Shown here piece after piece: positions 54,257 through 62,578 of a DNA stretch of 64,000 bases. Origin of the DNA: an uncultured Tenacibaculum sp. (GTDB lineage Bacteria; Bacteroidota; Bacteroidia; Flavobacteriales; Flavobacteriaceae); assembly GCA_947497895.1 (NCBI GenBank), contig CANMIL010000004.1, positions 186,001 to 250,000 on the forward strand, read 5' to 3'. The notes below the pieces were generated by a model, which saw nothing but the letters and a program-made list of their open reading frames with translations, did no database searches and had not been told where the DNA came from. Each line of letters begins with the position of its first letter. The stretch's first letter is position 1. The position numbers and the translations under genes were made by a program.

Positions 54257-56425
54257 TTATAAATTATTTAATTGATTGTCCTTTTTATTATCACTGATAG
54301 TCCAAAAGAATCCAACAAAGAAGAATGTATCTGCTGGAGGTCTAACGGCTTGTCTAGCATAAACTCCATTCATATCTGGTGTGTTTTTATAATTGTATCC
54401 AAATACGTTCTGAGTTCCTAAGACATTATTCACTGAGAAGTACAATATTTTCTGTTGACTCAATAAATACGCCCAATTAAAACTTACAGAATTATAATTG
54501 ATTGTTTTCTCATTTAAAAAACCTTCTTTATTTGGGTTTGTATATTTTCTTCCTGAAGCAAAATTGTAACTCAACCCTAATTGACTTTTCCAATCTTTAA
54601 CAAAATGTTTTACTACCGCTGACATGTTATGAGATGCAGCAAAACCAGGTATTGACTTCGTAGGAAAGTTCTGATAATCTCTTTCAGTATCTAAATAAGA
54701 ATACGACAACCAGTATTCAGTATTTTTAAGAGTCTTACCATCTCTCCAGAAAACATCGATCCCTTTGGCATACCCATTTCCTTCGTTTGAAAAATTCGTA
54801 GATGGTAACAAAAACTCTGAGTCATATTTTACCAAATCATCATAACCTTTGTAGTATCCTTCTATTCTAAAAATTTGTTTATCATGAACATATTGATAAT
54901 TCGCGATAAGATGAGTCGCCTGCTCTGCTTTTAAGTTATTCGCAAATTTTAAATATTCGTTTCGTGGGTTCTGATAAAAACGTCCATAAGCCAAAGACAT
55001 CTGAGCATTCTTTCCTGTTTTATAGGCAAGAGACAATCGTGGAGAAACGGTAAACTGATTTAACAATCCTGAATTCTCGAAACGAACCCCTACTTTTGAA
55101 GCCAATCTTTTTGAAAAATAAATATCTGTCTCTAGGAAAACGCCAACAATATCGTTTTGAAAAGTAGTTTGAAATTCTCCCGTTGAAAACCCATCGAAAT
55201 CCTCCTTAAATGATGTTAGAAAATACTCTGCTCCAAAATTCAATTTGAATCTATTTGATACTTTATGCTGAAGCTTAACCTTGGCATGAATTGAATTTTC
55301 ATCATCGCGAATCTTATCATCCACAACAGATACTTTTGAAACATCGTTCGTATAACTCAATCCTCCAGAAATTTTCCAGCCGTCTCCTAATCTATCTCTA
55401 TAAGAACCGTTAAAGTATAAATTTCTATTGTTCAGACCGAAGTGGAAACCATCTTCAAAATTTATATCTTCTTGAATTAAATCGAAATCTGCATAACTAA
55501 AAGCACTGTATAATTTTAATAATCCAGTATCGCCTGTTTTGTATCTATACACCATTTCACCACTAGCGGATTGCACTGGACGATTCCAAGTATTTCTATC
55601 TGGAAATAACTCTTGGTAAGGACCTAAATTGATATAAGACGCGTTAAAACTTAATGAGTTTTCTCCCCATATCTGTGTATTTCCAATTCCTGCACCTACC
55701 GTCATTAATGAAATATCTGTTTTCTCCTGAGTTGGAGCGTCAACCGTATTCATTTCTAACACACTTGATAAGGCCTGTCCGTACTCCGCCGAATAACCAC
55801 CCGTTGAAAACGAAAACCCTTTGAATAAAAATGGTGAAAAACGACCTCTTGTTGGAATGTTCCTTGCTGTTGGTGTATACGGTGTAAACACACGGATACC
55901 ATCCACAAATATTTGTGTTTCTTCTGCTTCTCCTCCCCTAACGAACAAACGACCATCTTCGTCAACTGTAGTGGTTCCAGGTAAGGTTTGAATAGCTCCA
56001 ACAAAATCTCCTAAAGCACTTGCAGTTGTTACTACATCTAAAGGCTTTAGTGCTGTTACTTTTGCATTATCTCCTGCTTCAAAAGTCCCTGCATTTATAG
56101 TTACAGCATCAAGTGTATTCACATTCTCTCTCAGTTTTATTGATAGGTTTTGTAATTGAGAGACATCGGCTCTTTTCATATAGGTTTCAAAAGAAATAAA
56201 TGAAACAAGTAAGGTATGTACTCCTTTTTCTTCCGTAGTGAAACTAAAATCACCCTGTTCATCAGAGGACGTTCCATCATAAGTTCCTTCCAAAAAAATA
56301 TTCGCCCCCATAATAGGTTCACCTTTTTTATCAGTTACTTTACCTGAAATAGTTGTTTGAGAATAACTTAATAAAGTTGTAAATAGTATTGCCGCTGTAA
56401 ATAGTATTGTTTTCATTGTGCTCAT
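54257..56425 (-). CDS. TonB-dependent receptor with carboxypeptidase-like regulatory domain
   Basis: A 722-residue outer-membrane transporter. After the signal peptide (TLLSYSQ) comes a CarboxypepD_reg-like domain (ISGKVTDKKGEPIMGANIFL), then a plug (GAIQTLPGTTTVDEDGRLFVRGG split) and a 22-strand-type barrel ending in FFVGFFWTI. No SusD partner is adjacent, so it is not a typical polysaccharide locus; substrate unknown. ATG 56416 is an alternative start three codons in. Confidence 0.93.
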   Translation of the reverse strand: MSTMKTILFTAAILFTTLLSYSQTTISGKVTDKKGEPIMGANIFLEGTYDGTSSDEQGDFSFTTEEKGVHTLLVSFISFETYMKRADVSQLQNLSIKLRENVNTLDAVTINAGTFEAGDNAKVTALKPLDVVTTASALGDFVGAIQTLPGTTTVDEDGRLFVRGGEAEETQIFVDGIRVFTPYTPTARNIPTRGRFSPFLFKGFSFSTGGYSAEYGQALSSVLEMNTVDAPTQEKTDISLMTVGAGIGNTQIWGENSLSFNASYINLGPYQELFPDRNTWNRPVQSASGEMVYRYKTGDTGLLKLYSAFSYADFDLIQEDINFEDGFHFGLNNRNLYFNGSYRDRLGDGWKISGGLSYTNDVSKVSVVDDKIRDDENSIHAKVKLQHKVSNRFKLNFGAEYFLTSFKEDFDGFSTGEFQTTFQNDIVGVFLETDIYFSKRLASKVGVRFENSGLLNQFTVSPRLSLAYKTGKNAQMSLAYGRFYQNPRNEYLKFANNLKAEQATHLIANYQYVHDKQIFRIEGYYKGYDDLVKYDSEFLLPSTNFSNEGNGYAKGIDVFWRDGKTLKNTEYWLSYSYLDTERDYQNFPTKSIPGFAASHNMSAVVKHFVKDWKSQLGLSYNFASGRKYTNPNKEGFLNEKTINYNSVSFNWAYLLSQQKILYFSVNNVLGTQNVFGYNYKNTPDMNGVYARQAVRPPADTFFFVGFFWTISDNKKDNQLNNL

Positions 56426-56519
56426 TACTTGTTTTGACAGTTCAAAATTGTAACAGAAAAACTTCTTTTAATAAAAAGAAATACTCAGTTGTTGTTTTTA
56501 AATGACGAACTGTATTTGA

Positions 56520-56527
56520 CAAAAATA
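56520..56527 (-). promoter_or_regulatory. Putative promoter box for the TonB-receptor operon
   Basis: Minus-strand TATTTTTG (TAnnTTTG) about 95 nt upstream of the receptor start. Confidence 0.4.
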
Positions 56528-56689
56528 GATTGAGGAAATAATGTATCACCTTACATTTCTTGCTATTGAGTATACAAATCTTGCGGTATGCTCTAATAAA
56601 CTGCCCGATGCAATCACAGAGGTATCTGTTCAATTCAGAATTTATTACCTTTAGCTGAAACTGAAACTAATTAATCAACACTTTAAGAA

Positions 56690-56893
56690 ATGAGAAAAAT
56701 TGGAACTTATATCGCTTTATTTGGCGTATTTGCCATTATCCTAGGATCTATAGGACGAGTACCTAAACTCTTGGTATGGATATACAATTGGGGAGAAACC
56801 ATGGCATGGGTAATAAAAATTGCCTTTGTTGTTGTCGGGATTGCCCTATTTTTATTAAGTGGAAAAAACAAGTCCGCAAGTATCGAAGAATAA
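56690..56893 (+). CDS. Small two-helix membrane protein
   Basis: A 67-residue protein with two hydrophobic segments (about residues 6-22 and 40-58) and a short charged tail. No family recognised. Coding is supported by membrane-protein composition and a clean ATG; the opposite-strand frame is weaker. Confidence 0.55.
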   Translation: MRKIGTYIALFGVFAIILGSIGRVPKLLVWIYNWGETMAWVIKIAFVVVGIALFLLSGKNKSASIEE

Positions 56894-57034
56894 TTTAACA
56901 ATGATAAGTATTACTCCACCGTTGCTCTTTTTGCTGTGGTGGTTTTCTATTTTAACTCACGATATTTCACTCAGACTCTTTTCGCTTTTCTGCAATTAAA
57001 TAAGTAATTTTACAGAGATTAAAAAAATGATGTA

Positions 57035-57682
57035 ATGGCGCACGATTTAAGTAATTACCGAAAGTCTTACGAAAAGCATGAATTGCTAGAAAAAAATTGC
57101 CCTGAAACTCCAATCGAATTATTTAGAAATTGGTTTTTAAATGCTGATGAATCTGGAATGGTGGAAGAAGCAAATGCTATGAATATTTCAACATTGGGTT
57201 TAGATGGTTTTCCAAAAAATAGAATCGTTCTGCTAAAAAAATATACTTGGGAAGGCTTTATCTTTTATACCAATTACGAATCAGAAAAAGGCAGAGCCAT
57301 TCTTGAAAATGATAAAGTATGTTTGTCTTTTTTCTGGCCAGGTTTAGAACAGCAAATAATTATAAAAGGTACAGCTGAAAAAGTTGCTCCCAATTTATCA
57401 GATGGTTACTTTGAATCCAGACCCGATGGGAGTAAACTAGGTGCGTGGGCATCAAATCAAAGTCAAATAGTTGCATCTCGTGAAGAACTGGAAGAAAATC
57501 TTTCTAGCTACGAAAAAAAGTTCGAAAATAAAGATATTCCTAGACCTGAACACTGGGGAGGTTTTATTGTAAAGCCTGTTTCTGTTGAGTTTTGGCAAGG
57601 GCGTCCTAATCGCTTACACGACAGAATTAGATACACTTTAGAAAAAGATTTTTCTTGGAAACTTGAACGTTTAGCTCCTTAG
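57035..57682 (+). CDS. pdxH: Pyridoxamine 5'-phosphate oxidase
   Basis: A 215-residue FMN enzyme making pyridoxal 5'-phosphate. Typical strings: NAMNISTLGLDGFPKNRIVLLK split, FYTNYESEKGRAI, SFFWPGLEQQI, and the C-terminal EFWQGRPNRLHDRIRYT. Normal length. Leads a short plus-strand set with sixA-like and ppx genes. Confidence 0.97.
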   Translation: MAHDLSNYRKSYEKHELLEKNCPETPIELFRNWFLNADESGMVEEANAMNISTLGLDGFPKNRIVLLKKYTWEGFIFYTNYESEKGRAILENDKVCLSFFWPGLEQQIIIKGTAEKVAPNLSDGYFESRPDGSKLGAWASNQSQIVASREELEENLSSYEKKFENKDIPRPEHWGGFIVKPVSVEFWQGRPNRLHDRIRYTLEKDFSWKLERLAP

Positions 57683-57712
57683 TTTTATATTTACACATCC
57701 TTTAAAACGTAC

Positions 57713-58201
57713 ATGAAGACAATATATATTGTTAGACACGCAAAGTCATCATGGGAATATGATGGCGTAAAAGATATAGATAGACCGTTGAAAAAGCGGG
57801 GTATTAACGATGCTCATTTACTATCAAAAATATTGGCTAAGAAACTTAAAAAGCCCGATGTTTTTGTTTCTAGTAGTGCTAATAGGGCCCTTCATACTGC
57901 GGTTATATTTTGTGAAAACTTTGACTATCCTTTATCTAACCTACAAATAAAACGTCAACTTTACAGTTTCAGTGATGGATATTTAGTAAAAACTGTAAAA
58001 GCACTTGATGACGGCTTTAGTAGTGCCATAGTCTTTAGCCATGACCATGGAATCAATACATTTGTAAACAAATTTGGTAATAAACCTATTGCTCATGTGC
58101 CAACCTGTGGTGTAATTGGAATTAAGTTTAACGAGAAACATTGGAAAGACATCAAAAAAGGAACTACTGTTTTGGTCGAATTTCCAAAATATCATAGATA
58201 A
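57713..58201 (+). CDS. SixA-like histidine phosphatase
   Basis: A 162-residue histidine-phosphatase-superfamily protein with the RHAKSSW motif (Arg8, His9) and a second His in SHDHGINTF. SixA removes phosphate from phosphohistidine in signalling proteins; small members may have other phospho-substrates. 11 bp before ppx. Confidence 0.88.
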   Translation: MKTIYIVRHAKSSWEYDGVKDIDRPLKKRGINDAHLLSKILAKKLKKPDVFVSSSANRALHTAVIFCENFDYPLSNLQIKRQLYSFSDGYLVKTVKALDDGFSSAIVFSHDHGINTFVNKFGNKPIAHVPTCGVIGIKFNEKHWKDIKKGTTVLVEFPKYHR

Positions 58202-58212
58202 AATATTACATT

Positions 58213-59106
58213 TTGAAAATAACAAAGTACGGTGCCATTGATATTGGTTCGAATGCAGTAAGATTGTTAGTAGCTAATATAATTGAAGACGAAGATAGAG
58301 AAACTCAGTTCAAAAAGTCATCATTAGTTCGCGTTCCTATTCGTTTAGGAGCTGATGCCTTTGTTAGTGGAGAAATTTCTGAAGGAAATATCGACAGAAT
58401 GGTTGATGCCATGAATGCTTTTAAATTAATCATGAAAGTTCATGGTGTTTCTAAATATAAAGCTTGTGCTACTTCGGCTATGAGAGAGGCTTCAAATGGA
58501 CAAGAAGTAGTTGAAAAAATAAGAAAAGAAACCGAAGTCGAAATTGATATTATCGATGGTAAAAAAGAAGCCGCTATCATTTCATCAACCGACCTTAGCT
58601 CTTTAATAAAATCGGATTCGACCTATTTATATGTTGATGTGGGTGGTGGTAGTACGGAATTCACCTTATTTTCGAAAGGTAAAATTGTAAACTCGAAATC
58701 ATTTAAGATTGGAACTGTAAGATTAATTAACAATACCAAAGCAGAAAATAAAGCTATTTTCAAAAAGGTTCAACAATGGATTGAGGAGAATACGGCTGAT
58801 TATAAACGAATTTCATTAATTGGTTCTGGAGGAAATATTAATAAATTGTTTAAAATGTCAGGTCGTGAACTTGGAAAACCAATTTCATACATATACTTAA
58901 ATGCTCAATATCAGTTTTTGAAAAAGATGTCTTACAGAGAACGAATTTCAGAATTAGGATTAAATCCTGACCGAGCAGATGTTATCATTCCTGCGACCAA
59001 AATTTACCTTTCTGCGATGAAATGGAGTGGGGCTAGAAAAATTTTTGTACCTAAGATTGGGCTATCAGACGGAATAATTAAAAGTTTATATTTCAATAAG
59101 TTATAA
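58213..59106 (+). CDS. ppx: Exopolyphosphatase / Ppx-GppA family phosphatase
   Basis: A 297-residue protein of the ASKHA fold (GAIDIGSNAVRLLVANI; VDVGGGSTEFTLF; LIGSGGNINKL). Members cleave polyphosphate or pppGpp; this short form lacks the extra C-terminal domains of E. coli Ppx. TTG 58213 is the only start giving the conserved N-terminus. Confidence 0.92.
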   Translation: MKITKYGAIDIGSNAVRLLVANIIEDEDRETQFKKSSLVRVPIRLGADAFVSGEISEGNIDRMVDAMNAFKLIMKVHGVSKYKACATSAMREASNGQEVVEKIRKETEVEIDIIDGKKEAAIISSTDLSSLIKSDSTYLYVDVGGGSTEFTLFSKGKIVNSKSFKIGTVRLINNTKAENKAIFKKVQQWIEENTADYKRISLIGSGGNINKLFKMSGRELGKPISYIYLNAQYQFLKKMSYRERISELGLNPDRADVIIPATKIYLSAMKWSGARKIFVPKIGLSDGIIKSLYFNKL

Positions 59107-59144
59107 TTAAATTTAACATTTCTTTAACAACTGACTGTTTTTTA

Positions 59145-59152
59145 TATATTTG
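59145..59152 (+). promoter_or_regulatory. Putative promoter box for OmpA-family gene
   Basis: TATATTTG exactly matches TAnnTTTG, 71 nt before the ATG; no -33 TTG evident. Confidence 0.45.
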
Positions 59153-59223
59153 TGATACATGTGACTTAGCATCCCTTGAAGTGTCATAAAAGTGAAACCA
59201 TTTAATCACAAATATTTTATCTT

Positions 59224-60324
59224 ATGAAAAATCAATTATTCTTGATTGGGGCTTTTGCTCTAGCCATTACTACTGCCTCTGCTCAAGATTTACCTAACAA
59301 TCCAGAACCAGGGAAATGTTACGTACGATGTAAAACTCCCGATGTTTGGAAAAACGAGGATGTAAAAGTGGAAATTGCGCCAGCTTACAAAAAGATTGTA
59401 ACTTACCCAGCAATTTACAAAACAGTAACAGAAAAAGTATTAGTTAAAGAAGCTGGGAAACGTTTAGAAATTGTTCCTGCTGTATGGGAAAATAAAACTA
59501 TTTCTTATACTGCTAAGGAAGATGCTAATAAATTAAGAGTTATTCCTGCAAGTTTTGTTTCTGATATAGAAACTATTGAAACAAAAGCTGCTTCAGCTCG
59601 TTGGGAAATGAGCGAAAAAGCTCCTGATTGTGAATCAAGCGACCCTAACGATTGTAGGTATTGGTGTTATAAACCAACTCCTGCGACGTTTGAAACCATT
59701 CCAATTACGAAATTAGCAGATGATGCTACAACTGAAAAGACTTCAGTAAATGGTTTCGAAAAAACATATACAAGAAGAGTGATGACAAGTCCTCCAACGG
59801 TAAGAGAAATTGAAATACCAGCAGTATACAAAGAAGTTAAGAAAACGGTATTAGAAAAAGATGCTTGGCAAGAGGAAGTTACTATCCCTGCTAAGTTTAA
59901 AACAGTAACTAAAGAAGTTTTAGTATCAAAAGGAGGCCTTACTTCTTGGAAAGAAGTAGAATGTAAATTAGTTGAAAACACACCTCTTCCTATTAATTGG
60001 AACTTAGGTAGTGCTACTTTAACTCCAGGTGCTAAAAGAATTATAGACAGTAGATTATTACCTATACTTAAAGATGGAGTGGCTGTTGCTATTGAATCTC
60101 ATACAGATTCGAGAGGTTCAAAAACAAGTAACCAATCTTTATCTGAAAGAAGAGCTCAGGCCGTTGTAAATTATTTAATTTCAAAAGGAATTAATCCTAG
60201 TCAATTAACAGCAAATGGTTATGGTGAAAACAGATTAACCAACAGATGTGCCGATGGTGTTTCTTGTACTGAGAGAGAACATGCAGCAAATCGTAGAACA
60301 ACATTTAGAGTTGTTAACCAATAA
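59224..60324 (+). CDS. OmpA family peptidoglycan-associated protein
   Basis: A 366-residue protein with a signal peptide (ITTASAQ). The middle has repeated beta segments with a YK.V...V.. pattern (AYKKIVTYPAIYKTVTEKV; VYKEVKKTVLEKDAW). The C-terminal ~110 residues are an OmpA domain (IESHTDSRGSKTSNQSLSERR split; NGYGENRL; NRRTTFRV) that binds peptidoglycan. Four to six Cys in the first part could form disulfides. Followed by a strong terminator. Confidence 0.92.
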   Translation: MKNQLFLIGAFALAITTASAQDLPNNPEPGKCYVRCKTPDVWKNEDVKVEIAPAYKKIVTYPAIYKTVTEKVLVKEAGKRLEIVPAVWENKTISYTAKEDANKLRVIPASFVSDIETIETKAASARWEMSEKAPDCESSDPNDCRYWCYKPTPATFETIPITKLADDATTEKTSVNGFEKTYTRRVMTSPPTVREIEIPAVYKEVKKTVLEKDAWQEEVTIPAKFKTVTKEVLVSKGGLTSWKEVECKLVENTPLPINWNLGSATLTPGAKRIIDSRLLPILKDGVAVAIESHTDSRGSKTSNQSLSERRAQAVVNYLISKGINPSQLTANGYGENRLTNRCADGVSCTEREHAANRRTTFRVVNQ

Positions 60325-60369
60325 TATATAAAGATCTAACTTACTACGTTCTAACAAAGATCAAAAAAG

Positions 60370-60396
60370 AAAACCGAGCATCAGCTCGGTTTTTTA
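60370..60396 (+). terminator. Terminator of the OmpA-family gene
   Basis: AAAACCGAGC / GCTCGGTTTT hairpin with an ATCA loop and T tract, 45 bp after the stop. Confidence 0.88.
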
Positions 60397-60790
60397 TTTT
60401 ATAAATATCCTACTTAACTCTTTTTACAATTTCCTAAAAATTATTGAATATTATTTCTTCGTTATAAATCTGTTTTATCTCATTATCTCCAATGGCTAAA
60501 CTGTTAGCGTGAAAACCCTATTTTATAAAAAACAGACATCCAAACAATTAGATCAAACTCACTAAAAACCCTGAGTTTTTAATTCAATTTCTTCATTTAT
60601 TTCACCGATAAACACTAGGGAAAACCCTTAAAAAACGTCTAGGGTAAATAGGTATTGTAACTATAAGATAAACACCCTAAGTTTGACGTTATTTCGGTAG
60701 AGGTACTGATTGATAGACAAGAACAAGCCCAACAGATTTAATTAATATTCTAACTTTACTTCACTATTAATATAAAATTTTGAAGTAATC
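60397..60790. other. Gene-free region with spaced ACCCT motifs
   Basis: No ORF or RNA gene is recognised. ACCCT occurs on the plus strand at 60515, 60568, 60624 and 60674, i.e. 53, 56 and 50 bp apart, and CTAGGG lies at 60615 and 60639. Close to five helical turns between copies suggests binding sites on one face of the DNA upstream of the small lipoprotein gene. Confidence 0.45.
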
Positions 60791-60979
60791 ATGAGAAAAC
60801 TTATTACACTTTTCGCGCTTGTTTTTACGATGTTATTATTTGTAAATTGTACGGATAATTCATTAGAGGATTTAAAGCAAAATGAACAACAAACAGAACA
60901 ACATATCAAACTCGACAAATTCTCATGTGTCGACCCAGATGACGACGGAGAAGTCGATGACGAAGATGACAATCCATAA
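60791..60979 (+). CDS. Tiny lipoprotein with an EF-hand-like acidic C-terminus
   Basis: A 62-residue protein with a lipoprotein signal (FTMLLFVNC, Cys20; Asn at -1 is unusual but tolerated in Bacteroidota). The C-terminus reads DPDDDGEVDDED (residues 48-59), matching an EF-hand loop at positions 1, 3, 5, 6, 8, 9 and 12 (Asp at 12). Its last 14 bases overlap the next gene. Confidence 0.65.
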   Translation: MRKLITLFALVFTMLLFVNCTDNSLEDLKQNEQQTEQHIKLDKFSCVDPDDDGEVDDEDDNP

Positions 60980-61772
60980 AAAGATAAAACCTATTTTTAT
61001 TGGCATGGTATCATTTGTTCTGATTACCATGTCTCTTTTTCATATTTTTTTCCCTCCTTATTCTAGTGAATATCTTCAACATAAATCGACTCTCAATAAG
61101 ATTGTAAAAAATCGTGATTCAATTGCTTTTTCAATAATAGAAAATCATAGGAAGTCATTGATCAATAATGAACTCGATTCTGTTTCATTAGATTTAATAT
61201 CAACAAAACTTGTTTCTGATTATAGAACTCATTATGAGAATTATAAAACTATTATAAAAAACTTTAACACTAAGAAAAAAAAACTTGCTCTTGAACACTC
61301 TTTTCTAGGGAGAAAGAGTTTTCATTTTTGGGTTTTTGTTTTTGGACTAGTATCTGCTTTGATGTTTTTTAGCTGTAAATCACTATATAGTGATATAGTA
61401 AATGGAAGTACCTATCGTTTTCAATTTATTTCCTTGACAGGAATTGCAGTTTCCTTTTTCTGGATGATACATCTCATATTTTTTACCCAAAAAGATTTCT
61501 CAAAGCACAATTATTTTTTAATGATTATTGGTTGTGCCTGTTTAGCAACCTTTTTTACTTATTTCTTGGTAAAAAATTATACTTATAAAGACGACATTAT
61601 ATTAAAGCAGTTGTCTTTAATTGATAAAATAAAAACTATTCACTACCCAAGAGTGGCCTTAAAAGCATTATATGCCGAAAGGAACGATAAAGCCATGCTA
61701 GCAACGGATACGGTAAGAGAAAATGCCGATGCCTTTGATCATGATATTTTAACCACTCTAAAAGATGTTTAA
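60966..61772 (+). CDS. Four-helix membrane protein of unknown function
   Basis: A 268-residue protein with one N-terminal membrane helix (about residues 9-29), a ~90-residue helical extracytoplasmic part, three more helices (about 120-205) and a soluble tail. ATG 60966 is preferred: a longer frame to 60882 would lie entirely inside the lipoprotein gene. Translationally coupled to that gene; the basic coiled-coil gene follows after 6 bp. Confidence 0.65.
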   Translation: MTIHKKIKPIFIGMVSFVLITMSLFHIFFPPYSSEYLQHKSTLNKIVKNRDSIAFSIIENHRKSLINNELDSVSLDLISTKLVSDYRTHYENYKTIIKNFNTKKKKLALEHSFLGRKSFHFWVFVFGLVSALMFFSCKSLYSDIVNGSTYRFQFISLTGIAVSFFWMIHLIFFTQKDFSKHNYFLMIIGCACLATFFTYFLVKNYTYKDDIILKQLSLIDKIKTIHYPRVALKALYAERNDKAMLATDTVRENADAFDHDILTTLKDV

Positions 61773-61778
61773 CTACCT

Positions 61779-61976
61779 ATGAAGCGACTTATAAGAAGAC
61801 TATTCAGAAAAAAACGGTATTCCACACGAGAACAGCGAGAAAATAGAGAGAAAAAAACTATTATTGAAATCGCTAAAAAAGTGGTGGAGGAAGAAAATAA
61901 AACTGCCAAGCTTAATAATCAGTTAGATCAAAAAATGAGTGAGTTTTTAAACAAAGCCCACACATTGCAATTTTAA
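61779..61976 (+). CDS. Small basic coiled-coil protein
   Basis: A 65-residue protein with a strongly basic first half (MKRLIRRLFRKKRYSTREQR) and a heptad-like helical second half (AKKVVEEENKTAKLNNQLDQ). No family recognised. Third gene of the lipoprotein-membrane protein set; could bind nucleic acid or the membrane surface. Confidence 0.55.
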   Translation: MKRLIRRLFRKKRYSTREQRENREKKTIIEIAKKVVEEENKTAKLNNQLDQKMSEFLNKAHTLQF

Positions 61977-62021
61977 ATAAACACAATAAACCCAGACCAA
62001 ACCTTACGCCAAATTCTCCCC

Positions 62022-62456
62022 TTAATTTCCTATTTTATCTTCTAATAGTTTCTCGTACCTTTCTATTTTGTCGTACATTTTTTGGAGCTCTCTTTGTTGT
62101 TCAAAGTTTGAAAATATATTCACTATGGCATCAATTTTAGGCTCTTCCCTAAATTTTCCTGAGTTGGTTAATATATAGTCTAAAATTTCTTCAGGAATCA
62201 ACTGATCCAAATTCTTTACGTACTTTTCACTGTCATTATTACTTAAAACCATCATTTCTCCTTCTCCCAAAATAAGCCAATTAGCGTTAATTTCTGGATA
62301 AGACTCTAGTACAGATTTTAGAAAACTTTCATTTACTGGTATATTTCCATTTAATATACTTTCTAATTCTTCTAAATTGAAGTTAGTTCCTTCTGAAAAT
62401 TTAAGCGTATCAATTCCCTTGTACGCTATTACCTCTTTTAATCTTTTAACTATCAT
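62022..62456 (-). CDS. CI-repressor-like helix-turn-helix protein
   Basis: A 144-residue protein. Residues 1-70 look like the phage CI-type HTH common in Bacteroidota (LKEVIAYKGIDTLKFSEGT; YPEINANWLILGEGEM). The C-terminal part is helical with a coiled coil (RELQKMYDKIERYEKLLEDK). Convergent with the small basic protein gene; no phage genes nearby. Confidence 0.72.
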   Translation of the reverse strand: MIVKRLKEVIAYKGIDTLKFSEGTNFNLEELESILNGNIPVNESFLKSVLESYPEINANWLILGEGEMMVLSNNDSEKYVKNLDQLIPEEILDYILTNSGKFREEPKIDAIVNIFSNFEQQRELQKMYDKIERYEKLLEDKIGN

Positions 62457-62578
62457 TTTTTACTCAATAAAACATTCAAAACTATTGTATATACAACATG
62501 CCTTTTCATCACAGCTAAAAAGCCATGTTCACACCTTTATATAAAACCTATATTCTATATAAAAAAAGTACTGTTATA

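Noticed and set aside
56707..56901. Minus-strand ORF opposite the small two-helix protein
   Set aside because: The plus-strand frame has clean membrane segments and a charged tail; the reverse frame looks like its shadow.
60882..60965. Longer N-terminus for the membrane protein at 60966
   Set aside because: The extra 28 residues lie inside the lipoprotein gene in another frame and are low-complexity Asn/Ser/Thr; the ATG at 60966 begins directly before the membrane helix.
62022..62456. Prophage boundary suggested by the CI-like repressor
   Set aside because: No integrase, structural phage gene or attachment repeat is visible around it; such HTH proteins are frequent outside phages in Bacteroidota.
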